The translations under genes were made by a program, and so were the position numbers. The notes under the pieces are model-generated. The model worked only from the letters and a program-made list of their open reading frames with translations. It was not told where the DNA came from and searched no databases. From assembly GCF_003144245.1 (NCBI RefSeq), contig NW_020289976.1:496001-560000 (forward strand): a stretch of DNA of 64,000 nucleotides, read 5' to 3'. The DNA is from Jaminaea rosea (lineage: Eukaryota > Basidiomycota > Exobasidiomycetes > Microstromatales). Positions 1 to 11,876 of the stretch are shown piece after piece (the first letter of the stretch is position 1; each line of letters begins with the position of its first letter).

Positions 1-140
1 TCAGGGGCTTCGCAGCATCTCATCTCTTCGTTGCTCAAGAGGGGGATGGGGCCACCCGCAGGCGCAGTGTTGGTCTCGAGCTGCTCTGCGAGGCCGTGAG
101 GATGTGGAGGGGCGGGAGGAGGAGTCGGGGTTGGACCAGG
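1..140 (-). CDS. Partial unknown gene, internal exon running off the left edge
   Basis: On the minus strand a TTATGTCAG acceptor is followed from position 140 by a frame that stays open to the window edge. It encodes about 46 residues: a Pro-rich start (PGPTPTPPPAPP), then a mixed stretch containing HGLAEQLETNTAPAGG and ending near EEMRCCEAP. The composition looks like protein rather than random sequence, and a TTGAC branch-like element lies upstream. I could not link it to an upstream exon; a possible 5' exon starts with ATG at 537 and a GTAAGC donor near 517. No domain is recognisable and the product is unknown. Confidence 0.3.
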
Positions 141-1700
141 CTGACATAAGCACGATGTCGAATTTGGAGGTCAAGGCTGGCGACCATCTGGTCCTATTGC
201 ATATGGGTGATAGGTCAATGTTTCGTATATGATGGTGATGGTAATAAGAGCTCCATGAGGTCGCTCTTTTGGTGGTGAAGGCTACTTCGTTGACAGGTAA
301 GGCAGCAGGGAAGGAGGTCGTCGTCCGCAGGCAAGCTCGCTGTGTGCTTTGAAGTGCTTGTCCACCGGATGTACTCTTTCGCTTCACGCCTGAAAGCTCT
401 ACAAGAGCTCGTCTGAGTCGTCGGCATCGTTCCGTGATGCGGTAGGTGCAGTAGCCTCTTGCGCGCAAGCATTGCGAAGGGCGACGTTACCGTCAAATCC
501 CAAACCCTTGCTTACTGAGCTGAGCGTTCGAGCCGCATTGCTGTATGGATTCTGATCCTTGGCGGCTCAGATGCGCTCATGTTTGACCCTTAACTGACAT
601 CGAGCGGCCGGGTGTACTTTTCACCTCGACATCATGGTGTTCGCGTCCAAGTGCGACGGGCATCTTTGGAAAGATGAGCTTGGCGATTGACACGTCGTCG
701 CATACCTGGACAGTACCAAAGCTAGCGGCCTTTAAGAATGCCTGGCTACTGCTTTGCAAAGCTCAACACCAGGTTGGGCGAATCGAGCTTGACTTTACTG
801 AAGCTCTCTCCATAGGCACGTGAATGAAGGCGCGTCCAGTCGATGTTGTTAGTGATGCACGAGGGGAAGAGGAGGGATGGAGGAGGACGCCATCCTCGAT
901 CGCGCGAGCAAGAGCGATTGACGATGTCGACGTTGAACGCGAGCGCGGCAAAAGCCCGCTTGGCAGCCGCTGAGATGATGACGAGCTTGGCCGAGCCAGC
1001 TTGAGCGGAGCTGGCGCCAGTAGCGACGCTGGCTACGAGAGGGCGAAGGCGGCGCCCCCCGAGCGTGAAGAAGATGCCAGCCGCGAGGATGTGTTTCGGG
1101 ATGGAAAAGATGAGAGAGGAGGGAGAAGTGTCACTGACGATCGACGACGACTGCTGGCATGACCGCAATGCCGATCACGTGGCGTGGAGCGTCCAAGACC
1201 GCATTTGCCTCCGTTGTCTGAATCACCTCTGACTCAAGTGAGACAATTCCGAGACGAATAAAGTTGGTGAGTTCATGATGAGATGACGTTGGTGAGAAGA
1301 CTGGCGTGGTGATGAAGGGAAAGGGATGTAGACGCGAGTCAAGGCGAGCACGCTGGTTGGGACTCGTCGATCTGTCGGCCGCTAGTCTCTGCCCGCCGCG
1401 CAGTCGACGCGTTGGCCGACCACCCCACCGGCCCGACCGGCCATGCTCAGCGGCCTCCTACTCGACCATATATGCGATACGAATCTGAGTCTTGTCTACT
1501 AGACGAGCTAGAGCAGACAGTTTTCGCCCTCGCTTGACCGTAGCGTAGACTTCACACGCTGCCTCGTCGCTCAGCGCCCACACGGTAGCGCGTCAGAATG
1601 AGAATCGGCCATTACGGACAGGGGAGGATTGGGGCATACGGGAATAGTTACAAGCACATTCGAATGAAATCCTAGAAAGGGTCTGCAGCACGAAGAAGCC
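141..1700. other. Intergenic or unresolved, 1.56 kb
   Basis: No gene can be supported here. Short minus-strand frames exist (for example 746-1168, 140 codons), but they match no family I know and have no convincing splice partners. Parts of 141-540 may belong to 5' exons or introns of the gene at the left edge. The segment also holds the downstream region of the CYSTM gene. CACGTG hexamers occur near 826 and 1176. Confidence 0.4.
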
Positions 1701-2582
1701 TTAGAACATACAGTCTAGACACATCTCCTTCTCGGTGGAAAGCATCGCAAGGAACGAGGTGGGGCAGGGTCAGCGGGGTGTTATCATGATCCTGAGTCGT
1801 GCGATGCCACAACGCAGCGCGAGGGGCAGCGCGATGACGGCGGCAAAGACTCACCTCAGCACAGCAGCAGACACACATTCCTGCGAGACAGGCGCAGCAG
1901 CCTGCTCCCGCACCCATGCCTCCCTTCTTCTGACCCTGTTGCTGGACGTAGACCTGCGCAGGGCAAGGGAGACGGGGATGGGCCGTCGAAGGAGTTCAGC
2001 TTTGGTTAGATTGGCGGCGAGGCGCAGAGCGAAGACCGCTCACAGGCTGCGCTTGCGGCTGAGGGTAGTAGCCAGGCTGCTGTCCTCCATAGGCTTGCTG
2101 AGGCGGCGGGGGATAGTAGCCCTGCATTGAAGGAAGGGGCCGCGAACGGGAGAAGGGAGTCAGCCTCGAGGTCCTGGACGAACGCGAGGAATTCAGTGAG
2201 GGAGGCCGCTACTCACGCCTTGCTGAGGAGCTCCGTAGCCCTGCTGTGGGTATCCACCGCCCTGCTGGGGGTAGCCGCCGTAGCCACCCTGCTGAGGGTA
2301 ACCACCCTGCTGCCCGCCGCCGCCGCCGTAGTACTGCGAGAGAAGCGAGATGAGGAGGGGATCAAGTGGTCAGTCTCGATAGCTATCAAGACGAAAAGCA
2401 GCCATGCCCCCATGCCCCCTGTGTCAAGCTACGACAGACCGGCAATAGCAGCTACCTCGCAGCATGGCGACGCTTCTTTATCGGCCAGCTGTGGGTCCGC
2501 CACCTCTGCTACACAGCTTCCTTCGAGACCCCCTTCCTCTCTGACACGGCGCTCAACACCAACTCACATCCTTGTTTGACAT
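1701..2582 (-). CDS. Small CYSTM-domain protein (Gly/Tyr/Gln-rich, cysteine-rich C-terminus)
   Basis: Five exons on the minus strand (2582-2568, 2333-2217, 2121-2044, 1953-1855, 1727-1701) join in frame to a 111-aa protein. It starts MSNKDYYGGGGGQQ, runs through GGYPQQ-type repeats, and ends with a cysteine cluster (CCACLAGMCVCCCAE, then EMCLDCMF). This is the layout of the fungal CYSTM family, small tail-anchored proteins linked to stress tolerance and plasma-membrane association. Donors are GTGAGT or GTGAGC; all introns are phase 0. The first exon codes for only five residues and the last for eight plus stop, so automated prediction could easily miss both. Family assignment is strong; the exact role is not known. 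Confidence 0.85.
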
Positions 2583-3036
2583 CTCTCGAGTGGTTCTTTC
2601 GGCGCTAAGTAGGCGTAGGCGTCGCTGATGTTCTTGAGCGAATGTAGTAACGACGTGGAGCAAGGTGAGATGGAAAGGAGAAGGTGCTGCATCGCGCTGC
2701 TGCTGCCGTCCCGTGCCTGGCCTTGCTGCCGCCAAGTCCCAAGTGCGGAGTCAGTTCCGCGAAGACGGCGGCGGGCCAGTCGGGGGCAGGCAGTCAGAGC
2801 CAAAGCCGCCACGCCACTCAACACGCACGCACGCCGAATTGAGCTCGCTGCACTGCACCGCCCATCTTGAACCACGGCGACGGCACAGCTTTGATCTCGA
2901 GGGCAAGGCGCTGAATGATAGAACTCATCAATTGTCATGTCAAGAGGGGTGCACGAGCGGGCAGATCGAGGAGAGAAGAACGAGCCATTCCCGACCAACG
3001 CCGTCGTCGTCGTCGCCACCTCCTTTCGCTCGCCTA
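2583..3036. promoter_or_regulatory. CYSTM gene upstream region and YPK1 3' flank
   Basis: This 454-bp stretch lies upstream of the CYSTM start and downstream of the YPK1 stop, both genes being on the minus strand. It is pyrimidine/purine-skewed and GC-rich. I see no coding exon and no clear motif. Confidence 0.4.
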
Positions 3037-5204
3037 TCATCGCAGTGACTCCCCTTGCTGCAGATCGTTCGGCGCATTATAGCTAAAGCCAACAAACTGC
3101 TCCTGTACTGTAGCGCTGAGCATGTGCGAATCATCGACGACCGAGTCAACGGGCGTCTCTCCTGTAAACTCTGGATCAAAGTTGCTCGTATCAATCGCGC
3201 TCGCCACGGCAGGCTTGAAGGGAGGTTGCACCTTCTTTGCCAGTAGCTTGCGCCAGTCGACGTGCTTCGCGAAGAAGGGGTGACGCTTGATGTCCTGCGC
3301 TCCTCCTACGCCGCTGCCTAGACGTTGCTTCGGGTCCCGGTTGAGGAGCAAAGTGAGGAGGGAGCGAGCATCGGGCGAGATCTCCTCGCCGAAGCGCAGC
3401 GGGTCTTGCAGGATCTTGCGGTACATCTCGTTGACGTCTTCCGAGTAGAATGGCGGGAGACCCGACAACATCTCGTAGAGGAGCACGCCCAGCGTCCACC
3501 AGTCTACTGCGCGGGTGTAACCGTGGCCCAATAGGAGCTCGGGAGCGAGGTACTCTGGCGTGCCACAGAAGGTGTTCGTCTTCTCTTGATCGCCCATGTT
3601 GAGTTTGCAGAGGCCAAAGTCGCACAGCGCAATATGACCTGTGTAGTCTAGAAGGATATTCTCGGGCTTGAGGTCGCGGTAAATCACGTTGAAGCCGTGC
3701 AGGTGCTCGAGGGCACAGAGGAGCTCGGCGGCGTAGAAGCGACTGCGCTCCTCGTTGAAGCGGCCTTCTCGTTGCAGGTGGTGGAAAAGCTCGCCGCCGT
3801 TGATAAAGGCGAGGACGAGGTAGAGCTTGTCGGGGGATTGGAAGGAGAACTTGAGCGGCACGATGAATGGATTGTTGACTTGCGCGAGGACCTGCGAGGA
3901 GGAGAGGCGGGAAAAGCGTACGTCAGCGTCATCGCCCTGGAATTGTTCGTCGCTGCGCTGCTCACGGTTCTCTCTGCCAAGGTGTGCGTCACCTCGGACC
4001 GCGACACGATGTGCGCCTTGCGAATCGTCTTGAGCGCGTAGATCCTTGATGTGTCCTTCTTGCGTACCTGCATTACCTTTCCAAAGCTGCCCTTCCCAAT
4101 GACCTTGAGCAGCTCAAATGCCTCCATGTCGAGCGAGGCCTGCGCGATGACCGAGAGGCAATGGTCAGCTCACGTCTCTGTCGTCTCTCTCTCTCGCGCC
4201 CTGCACGCACCTGCTGCGTCCTGTACGAGACCTCAACATGGACCTGACCGCTGCCGCCGCTGAGCGTGTACCACTCGTTGGAGGTCCTCATCGTCTCAAA
4301 GTCCGGCACGAACTTGATCCCGCCCAAGAAGATGTCCCCGACGCCCATGACGTCGTCGCCCTGACCATCCTTGCCAGCCGGATGCGACTCGGGGCCCTCG
4401 CCCGACCGCAGGTACGTCTGCAGCGAAATCTCTGAATTTCTCGAGACATCAAAGTGAGCCTTGAACATCCAGACGGGGGCCTGAACATCTCCTCCTACAG
4501 CATCGATGAGGACTTCATTCTTGTCGAATTCGAGGACGAGGTAGGGGAGCCACCAGCATTGTCTTCTCTGCATGCTCTGCCGATTTGATTGCTGCGGTGC
4601 TGCAAAGGAGTGGGCAAGCGAGTGGCCGCCGACACCTGATGAGCTTGTGCCATAGTGGGCCAGGGCTTTAGCAATGGCAGGAGGGGTGCTGGTGCCTTGC
4701 GGCAGGGACAGACCTCTGGCATCGATGACGCGGATGGTCAGCATGCCCGAGCGAGGGATGGGAGCCCCCGTCGAAGAGGCGAGAGAGCTTGCCGAGGACG
4801 ACGAGGGCGGCGAGGATGAGGAGGATGGAGTGGCATTCATCTGCGACGACGATGTAGAGCTATCGCCGCCGCCGCCGACGGTCGCTGGCGTCGGGGTGGC
4901 CGATCGATCTGGAAAGACTTGCGAGGCTGATCGAGAGCCAAGAGCTCCCTCTTTGATTTCTGCGAGGGGGATCGATGGAGCGGTAGCGCAGGGACTGGTC
5001 AGCAAGCTTTATCAGAGTTGGGGGTGAAATGGAATGACGAGGATGAGCCCGCTGCCTGGCACACGCTTGCCTGCGCCTTGACCTCGTCCACACTCTCAGC
5101 TACGCAGAGCAGCACCTCATCGCTGCCTACCAGCGCAGCCCAACAGCTCCGTCTTCAGCCTGCTGCTACCTCTACTCACTCTTGCCGAGCTTCCAGGACG
5201 ACAT
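3037..5204 (-). CDS. YPK1: AGC-family protein kinase Ypk1/Gad8 (SGK type)
   Basis: Four exons (5204-5180, 4959-4211, 4139-3966, 3891-3037) give a 600-aa kinase. The 25-nt first exon encodes MSSWKLGK and splices to KIKEGALG, matching the conserved MSWKLTKK start known for Gad8. Residues about 85-250 form a C2-like domain. The kinase domain starts near 266 with glycine loop GKGSFG, then YRDLKPEN, CDFGLCK and activation loop TFCGTPEYLAPE. The tail has a turn-motif-like region and hydrophobic motif FVGFSY (residues 582-587), as in SGK/Ypk kinases phosphorylated by TORC2. Family role: TORC2-Ypk signalling controlling sphingolipid and plasma-membrane homeostasis. Introns are 220, 71 and 74 nt; intron 2 uses a GTGCGT donor. 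Confidence 0.93.
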
Positions 5205-6338
5205 GGTGGGATACGTTGTGTGGGTTCCGTAGGGATGAAGAGGGAGGCAACGAATGCGCCGATGTGATGCGATGGACACGCGGAGTCACACGCGATCAGA
5301 TCGGGTCCAAGTCGTCGGCGTAGGCGGCGGGGCGAGGTCGGCGAATGGATCCTCTTCTCTTTTGCCGGACGACGGCGGTTGTGCCTTGCTCTGTGGTGGT
5401 GAGGAGGCAACGAATAGTCTCGCGAGGGATGGAGACGTACGTTGAACGAGATGATATCCGCGTTACGAATCGAATGCAGAGTGGAGTCTTAGCTTGCTGT
5501 CTCGCGGCGATGAGGGCGGCGATTCAAGGCGAAGGCTCGAGCGCTAAAAGGAGCGTAGTGCAGGTTGTGGCGACGGAGGCGGCGCAGATTGCGATCGTAG
5601 CGTCGATGCGGCGGTGACGATGAATGAATGAGAGATTCAAGGGAATGTGACAGCGATGACTGTCGGATAGCTGATGCGTCGTCGTCGCTGCGAGGCTCTC
5701 GCTCGTGTCCGTCGGTCGATTGAGCCTTCTTCGAGTCGGCGGCGCCCTCATCTCGTCGTCTGCTCCTCGCCTTCCCAACCAACGCAACCCCACTCACTCC
5801 CACTCAAGCGGCTGCTGGGCCGTGCTTTCCCCTCTGCAGGCTTAAGCATCAGGCGCGTGCGGCGTGCGGCGTCTGACTACTCTCTTTATGCGGGAGGCGA
5901 CGACGACGGGGAGCAGTGGGCCAGGGGCACTGGGCCCGACTCCTCGGTCGAAGCCTTTCCCACGCCGTCGTCTCCGCTCAAAAGTGTGGCCTGGCCCGGC
6001 GAAGAACGACACACGAGGACGCGGTAAAAGTCCTTCTCGATGCGACCAAGACCACATAAGGGAGAACCAGGGAGGGAGAAACGATCTCAGTTGAGTCGAC
6101 ACACAAAGGGAAGGCGCAACAGGTTCCATGCTATCTCGGCATCAGGTTATCATTGCCGTCTTTCTCGATATCAGCCGCGTGAGCCAGGTGCGCCCGCCGC
6201 CTGGCGTAGAGAAAATGAGACGTGTGTCTGTGTCATTGAAGATGAAGGCATAGGCCACAATCAAAGTCGTTCCTGATCTCTCGCACTCCATCTCAACCCG
6301 GTGCTTGTCCTTCGCCTCTGCTGCTGCCCCTTCGCCGC
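5205..6338. promoter_or_regulatory. YPK1 upstream region and KGD1 3' flank
   Basis: This 1.13-kb segment lies 5' of YPK1 and 3' of KGD1 (both minus). It is rich in CGTCGTCG and TCTCGC-type low-complexity sequence. Short open frames exist on both strands but none shows a domain or splice context. I see no gene here; a long YPK1 5' leader is possible. Confidence 0.4.
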
Positions 6339-9300
6339 TCAATCACTGGCCCTCCTGTCAAGGTCGTACGAGTCCTTCATCAACTGCTCCACCTCCGCCT
6401 TGTGCACCTTCTTCGAGCCAGTAGCCACCGACGAGTAGGGCGGCCTGCTTGAAAGCAGCGTCAGGCTGTCCTTGTGATGCTTCGTATGCCTGCAGGCAGT
6501 CCTCAACCTCGGGTTCACATAGTCCCAGAACCCGCCGTTCATCGGCTCCTCTTGCGTGAAGCTCACCTGAGCATTCGGGTAGCTGTCCAGGCAGGCAACG
6601 ACGTCCTCGTACGGGAAAGGGCTCAGCTGCTCAAGACGGACAATTGCCACGTCCTTGATCTCGTTGGCGCGACGGTGCTCGATGAGCGGCACGAAGACCT
6701 GTCCAGAGCAGAAGATGACACGCTTGATGTCCTCTGGCTTGTTGATCTCGTCGGGGAACTTCTCGGGCAAGAAACGACGGAAGCCTCCCTTACCAGGCAG
6801 GAAGTCCTCGAGCTTCGAGCGGGCAAGAGGGTGACGAAGCAGCGACTTGGAGAAGAAGTTGATGAGAGGCTTGCGGAACCCACGGTGCACCTGACGACGC
6901 AGGACGTGGAAGAGGTTGGCAGGCTCCGTCAGGCAGGTGACGGCCATGTTGCTGTCCTGGTGTTGACGGTTCATGGCCTGCTCGTCTGGGAACTTGAAGG
7001 GGTTGTCGTCACAGAGCTGGAGGAAGCGCTCGGGGCGACCAGAGGAGTGCTCGGGTCCTTGACCGTCGTAGCCATGGGGAAGGTTGACAACGAGACCCGT
7101 GCGCTGCAGCCACTTGCGCTCACCGGATGCGATGAACTGGTCGATGATGCACTGGGCATTGTTGGCAAAGTCACCGAACTGGGCCTCCCACATTGTCAGA
7201 TTCTTGGGGTCGACGAGCGAGAAACCGAGCTCGAAACCCAAGCAACCGAACTCAGAGAGGGAAGAATTGCAGATGACAAAGGGCGCCTGGTCCTTGCTGA
7301 GATCGTTGAGCGGGGTGTAGATCTGCTCGTTCTTCTGGTCGTGGAGAACAGCGTGACGCTGAGAGAAGGTACCTCGCTCGACGTCCTGACCGGACACACG
7401 GATGTAGTTGCCCTCCATGGCGAGCGAACCGAAAGCCAGAGCCTCACCGGTGGGCATGTCGATGTTCTCGCCATCCTCAATCGTCTTGAGGCGGTTCTTG
7501 AGGATACGACCCAGGTTGCGGTGCACGCTAAAGTCATCGGGGAAGGACGAGACCTTCCTGCCGATGTGCTTGAGCTTCTCCTCCTCGACACCAGTCTCCT
7601 TGTGCTCGAGGATCGTCTCCTCCAGCTCCTTGGGTGACGGGAAGCCCTCCCACGCAGAAGAAAGCCACTCGCGCTCTCCAGGCTTGTAGCTCTTTGACTT
7701 CTCAGCCGCCTCCTCGAGCAAACCCCAGACCCACTTCTCATGCTCGTCAATGTCCTTCTGCGTGAAGGAGCCCTCGTCGACGAGCTTCTTCGAGTACTGC
7801 TTAAAGGTGGACGCCTGCTTGCCAATGGCCTCGTACATGCGAGGCTGCGTGAAGCTAGGCTGGTCGGTCTCGTTGTGTCCGTGACGACGGTAGCAGACCA
7901 AGTCGATGACGACATCCTTCTTGAACTTGGCGCGCCAGTCGGCAGCAAGCTGGCTCACAAAGGTGACAGCTTCGGGGTCGTCGCCGTTGACGTGGAAGAT
8001 GGGAGCGTCGATGGACTTTGCAATGTCCGAAGGGTAAGGGGTCGAGCGAGCGAAGCGAGGGTCGGTAGTGAAGCCAATCTGGTTGTTGACGACGAGGTGG
8101 ATCGTGCCGCCCGTAGCGTAGTTGGGCAGGTTGTACATGCCCATCGTCTCGTAGACGACACCCTGGCCGGCAAAGGCAGCGTCACCGTGCATAAGGAGAG
8201 CCATCGAGGTCTTGTGGTCCTTGTCGCCGGCAAAGTCCTGGATGGCACGCGTCTTGCCCAGCACGACTGGGTCCTCTGCCTCCAAGTGCGACGGGTTGGC
8301 AACGAGGGAGAGGGAGACCTTCTTGCCAGAGGGCGTAGGGCGGACGTAGTTGGCGCCCAAGTGGTACTTGACATCTCCACCTCCCTCGACGTCCTCACCA
8401 GCGAATTGATGCAGAATGCCCTCAATGGGGCGACGAATGACGTTGGCGAGAACGTTAAGACGACCACGATGAGGCATACCGATGGTGATCGAGTCGGCGC
8501 CGTGCTCGACGGTGCGGTCGATCATGCTCTTGACACCAGGAATGAGCGTCTCTCCACCCTCAAGACCGAATCGCTTCTCATTGGGGTACTTGGAGGCGAT
8601 GAAGCGCTCGAAGGAGTCGGACCAGATGAGGCGGTCGAGGATGGCCCTCTTCTCTTCGATCGAGTACTTGAAAGGCTCGGGCGTCTCGAGACGCTCACGC
8701 AGCCAGTCGCACTTTTCGCGGTCTGGGATGTGGACGTACTGAACGCCGATGGAGCCGCTGTCAAAGAGCCGGAGGAGGGAGCGTCAGTATCTGCTCGATG
8801 TTGTCGCTGCGCACTCGCTGCGCCTGCTCACCAGTACATGCGCTTGCAGGCCTCGATGACCTCGCCAATGGTGAGCTTCTTGACACCAGCGCTGACGAAA
8901 TTGGGCAGCAGACCAGGACCGAGCTGCATCTCCCTGCTAAGATCCTTCTCAGTCCATCCGTAGTGCTCGATGGTCAATTCGGGGGGCACAGCGCCATCAC
9001 GCTCCGCATTAATAATGTCGAGAGGATCGAGGCGGGCAATGCGGTGACCACGGACGGCATATCTGCGGGTGTGGGATACGACTGGATCAGCTGACTTCGC
9101 CTTCGAGTTTCAGCCTGGCTCGCATCGCTGCTCACGCTCGAACGAGAAGCTGGAGCTTGAGGTGGTCGTCGACGCTGTTCTCTGAGCTGCCCATGTGGAC
9201 CGGGGGAGCCTCAACGGGCAGGGTCATTAGGGTAGGAGGAGCGCGGTACGCCTCTTCTGAGCTCAAGCCTTTGTCGAGTCCCGAGAAGTAGACGTCCCAC

Positions 9301-9650
9301 GACGAATGAACAGAGGACGGGTCCTCTTTCCACCTGCGGTGCATCTCTTCGGCGTAGTAGGCATTGTTGCTGCGAGCGACATGTTGGGGGCGGGAGGAGT
9401 AAGTCTCAAGAGGCACACCTCGGTAACATCGATGCACGCACGTCGTGATGAAAGAGTCTGATCCCTTTGGTGCGCTAGGCTGTTGAGGAGCAGCAGAAGC
9501 CTGTTGGCTCTTGGACAAGGTCTTGAATGAGCGAGTGGCGGCAGCAGCGGAAGCCAAGCACGGAGCTCGCGGCGCCGCAATAGCCCGGCTGGTGCCCAAG
9601 CTGCTGCGAAGCGTCGTCGCCCTCAGCTGAAGGCTAGCCGTCCTCAGCAT
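6339..9650 (-). CDS. KGD1: 2-oxoglutarate dehydrogenase E1 component, mitochondrial
   Basis: Four exons (9650-9442, 9369-9136, 9062-8832, 8757-6339) code for 1030 aa, close to the usual length. The start [19 protein letters not shown] is an Arg/Ser-rich mitochondrial targeting peptide. Next come the E1 N-terminal segment ([17 protein letters not shown]), the thiamine-diphosphate domain ([13 protein letters not shown] near residue 315; [15 protein letters not shown]) and the transketolase-like C-terminal half ([20 protein letters not shown]). The enzyme is E1 of the TCA-cycle 2-oxoglutarate dehydrogenase complex, decarboxylating 2-oxoglutarate and passing the succinyl group to E2. Introns are 72-74 nt; the first uses GTGCGT. 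The longer frame upstream of the chosen ATG lacks targeting features. Confidence 0.96.
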
Positions 9651-10057
9651 TGCGGGTGGAGTGAGTGGTGGTGAAGGGGGGAAGGGAGTGTTTGTGTTTG
9701 TGGAGAAGGAGAATGATGGTTCAAGAGGCGCAGCTAGTCGATCTCGAGAAGAGACTCCCGCCTCGAGTCCGAGTCGCGGCCTGGGCGTGCGGGCGGACCA
9801 GGACAGCCGCCAAGTCAGAGCGGGCGGCAAAGACGGCGGGAGACGGAGTGGCTAGGAGCCACAGGCGCGAGCTCCTCAAGAGTGGGAGACGTCTAGTTGG
9901 GCCGCGTGAGCCGCACCTTGCTGCAGGAAAGAGCAACACACCAGCCATGCTCATCACCAAGATCATGGATAATGAAAAGTCGGCTTGGGTCATTACGTCT
10001 CACACGAACACCTAGTGACATCTGTAGTAGCCCTTCGCCCTCGCTCACCCGCCCCGC
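9651..10057. promoter_or_regulatory. KGD1 upstream region and GLO3 3' flank
   Basis: A 407-bp spacer upstream of the KGD1 start and downstream of the GLO3 stop. Purine-rich runs (GAGGTGGTGAAGG-like) sit just upstream of KGD1, consistent with a pyrimidine-rich leader on the coding strand. No gene seen. Confidence 0.4.
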
Positions 10058-11876
10058 TCACGCCCCGTTGCGCGACATGTCCTCGAGGTACTGGCTGAGC
10101 TTCATCGCACCAGCACGGAAGCTCTCGATCCCACTCTGTACATCTGGGTTGGCCATGAAGCGTGCGTAGTACTCTCTGGCCTGGCCTTCGAGCTCCACCG
10201 CCCAGTCGCCATCCGCGCCAGGAGACCCAGCACCGTATCCGCCCCCACCGCCTCCTCCCCCTTCGTCGTCCTCCGGCTCCTCACGCCCAAAGTACTGATT
10301 GCTCGAGATACTCGTCGCCCCTTGCAGACCAGCGAGACGCTCCTTCGCTTCGTTTGAGGTGTTTGGATCATAGCCTCCGCGCTCAAAGTACTGGTCCGAT
10401 GAGATGGACTTCTGGGCTGCGAACTTGGACCTCGCATAGTCCGGCATGTCCGCATCAGCTGCGCTACGCGCCGCTACCTTAGCTTGACGCTCCCGCTCGA
10501 GGGCGTCTTGCACCTTGCCCTGTCGCACAGCAATACGCCCAAAGCCCATGCCAAGTCGGTCCACTTCACCGCTGATCTTGCCTCTGCCGCTCGAAGTAGG
10601 TGACGTGGGAGCGGCGCCGCTCTTACCGCTTGATTGTGGCGACGCCGCTGACTTGGCTGCCGCGGCTGCTTGTTGTGCCTGCGTCGCCGCCTGGATGGCC
10701 TGCTTGGCAATGTCCTCAGCCTGACGATCTGCCTCCTTGCGTTGCTCTGCCTCACGAAGAGCCGCAGCCTTGGCTGCTTCCTCCTCCTTTGCCTTGCGCT
10801 CTGCAGCCTCAAAGTCAATTGCGGGACCCCCCTTTTTGGCTCCTAGACCTCCCACCTTCTTGACACCTCCGAGCTTCGAGCCGCCGGCTCCACCAGCTGC
10901 GGACCCTGAGCCCGTGGGCGTTGAAGCGCCAGAGCGGACAGCGCCTAGTGTTGAGGTGCGAGAAGATGGGCGAAGAGATGATGATGTGACGGGAACAGGG
11001 GCAGCAAGAGCAGGAGGAGCGCCTACAGTCGCTGACGCCGGGGCGTCAACGACCTTATCGGAAGGGCGAGGTCCACGGCCAATCGTTGGTGGCAGGGAGA
11101 CCGCAGGCGATGGGGCAGCCGTCTTGGCCACGACAGGCTTAGCCTTTGCTGCTGCTGCTGCTGCTGCCTTCTTTTGCTTCTGTGCCGGCTCGTCCCACTC
11201 GTCAAAGAAGTCGTCATCATCGTCGCCGCCTGCGCTTGATGCTGCGCCGCCGCCATTCGCAGCAGCTTGCGCGGCCGCCGCTGTGCTCGAAGTAAGTCCT
11301 GGAAAAATGACTGGGTCGCTGATTTGTCCAGGGCTGGCATCAGCCACCAGTCGACGCTTGAGCTCATCCTTGTAAGCGAGGGCAGCCTGGCTGGTGTACT
11401 TGACCTTTCCCTCCGTCGACGGCGCAAGGAGGTGGCTGCCGCCATGCTTGGAGAAGAAGTCGGCTGCTGCTGCATTGCCCGAGACCTTCATCATACGCAG
11501 CTGAGCCCATGACCACGAGTCGAGGTTGGTGGAGCGGACAAAGGTGATGTGGACGCCCATGTTACGATGGACGGAGGAGCAGTCCAGGCAGATGTAGATT
11601 CCGTACGTTGCACTGGCCCATGATGGGTTTTTGGAGCCGCAGTCGAAGCAGACCTGGGCGACAGAGACGAAGAAATCAGGTAACTTCAGCTGAAAGGCTC
11701 ACATCAATTCATCGGCGCGACTGTGCGCTCACCTTGTTGCCCTTCTGCGCAGTGCGGAGGTGCTTGAAGATCTCTGCGATCTGTAGATGCGAAGGTTGAG
11801 TACAGTGAGACGAGGCTTCACCTACTGTGCATTGTCATCGTGCGCTCACCTCCTCTTTAGGCGGACCTGAAGCCAT
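10058..11876 (-). CDS. GLO3: ADP-ribosylation factor GTPase-activating protein (Glo3/ArfGAP2-3 type)
   Basis: Three exons (11876-11850, 11780-11733, 11653-10058) give 556 aa. The first encodes MASGPPKEE, the second [16 protein letters not shown]; the third starts [12 protein letters not shown], the first half of the ArfGAP zinc finger (CFDC...CLDC). The catalytic arginine lies in [14 protein letters not shown]. The Ala/Lys-rich middle resembles the coatomer-binding region of Glo3, and the C-terminus carries two Glo3-motif repeats (SISSDQYF and SISSNQYF). The family stimulates GTP hydrolysis on Arf1 for COPI vesicle formation in Golgi-to-ER retrieval. It faces NOT2 across a 469-bp divergent promoter. 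The repeats favour Glo3 over Gcs1. Confidence 0.93.

Noticed and set aside
746-1168. 140-codon minus-strand frame as a gene
   Set aside because: No family similarity, no consistent splice context and no conserved motif; composition fits a chance GC-rich frame.
6474-8963. Long plus-strand open frames opposite KGD1
   Set aside because: They are antisense shadows caused by strong codon bias in KGD1, lacking domains and being rich in Leu/Val/Glu/Asp as expected from reverse reading.
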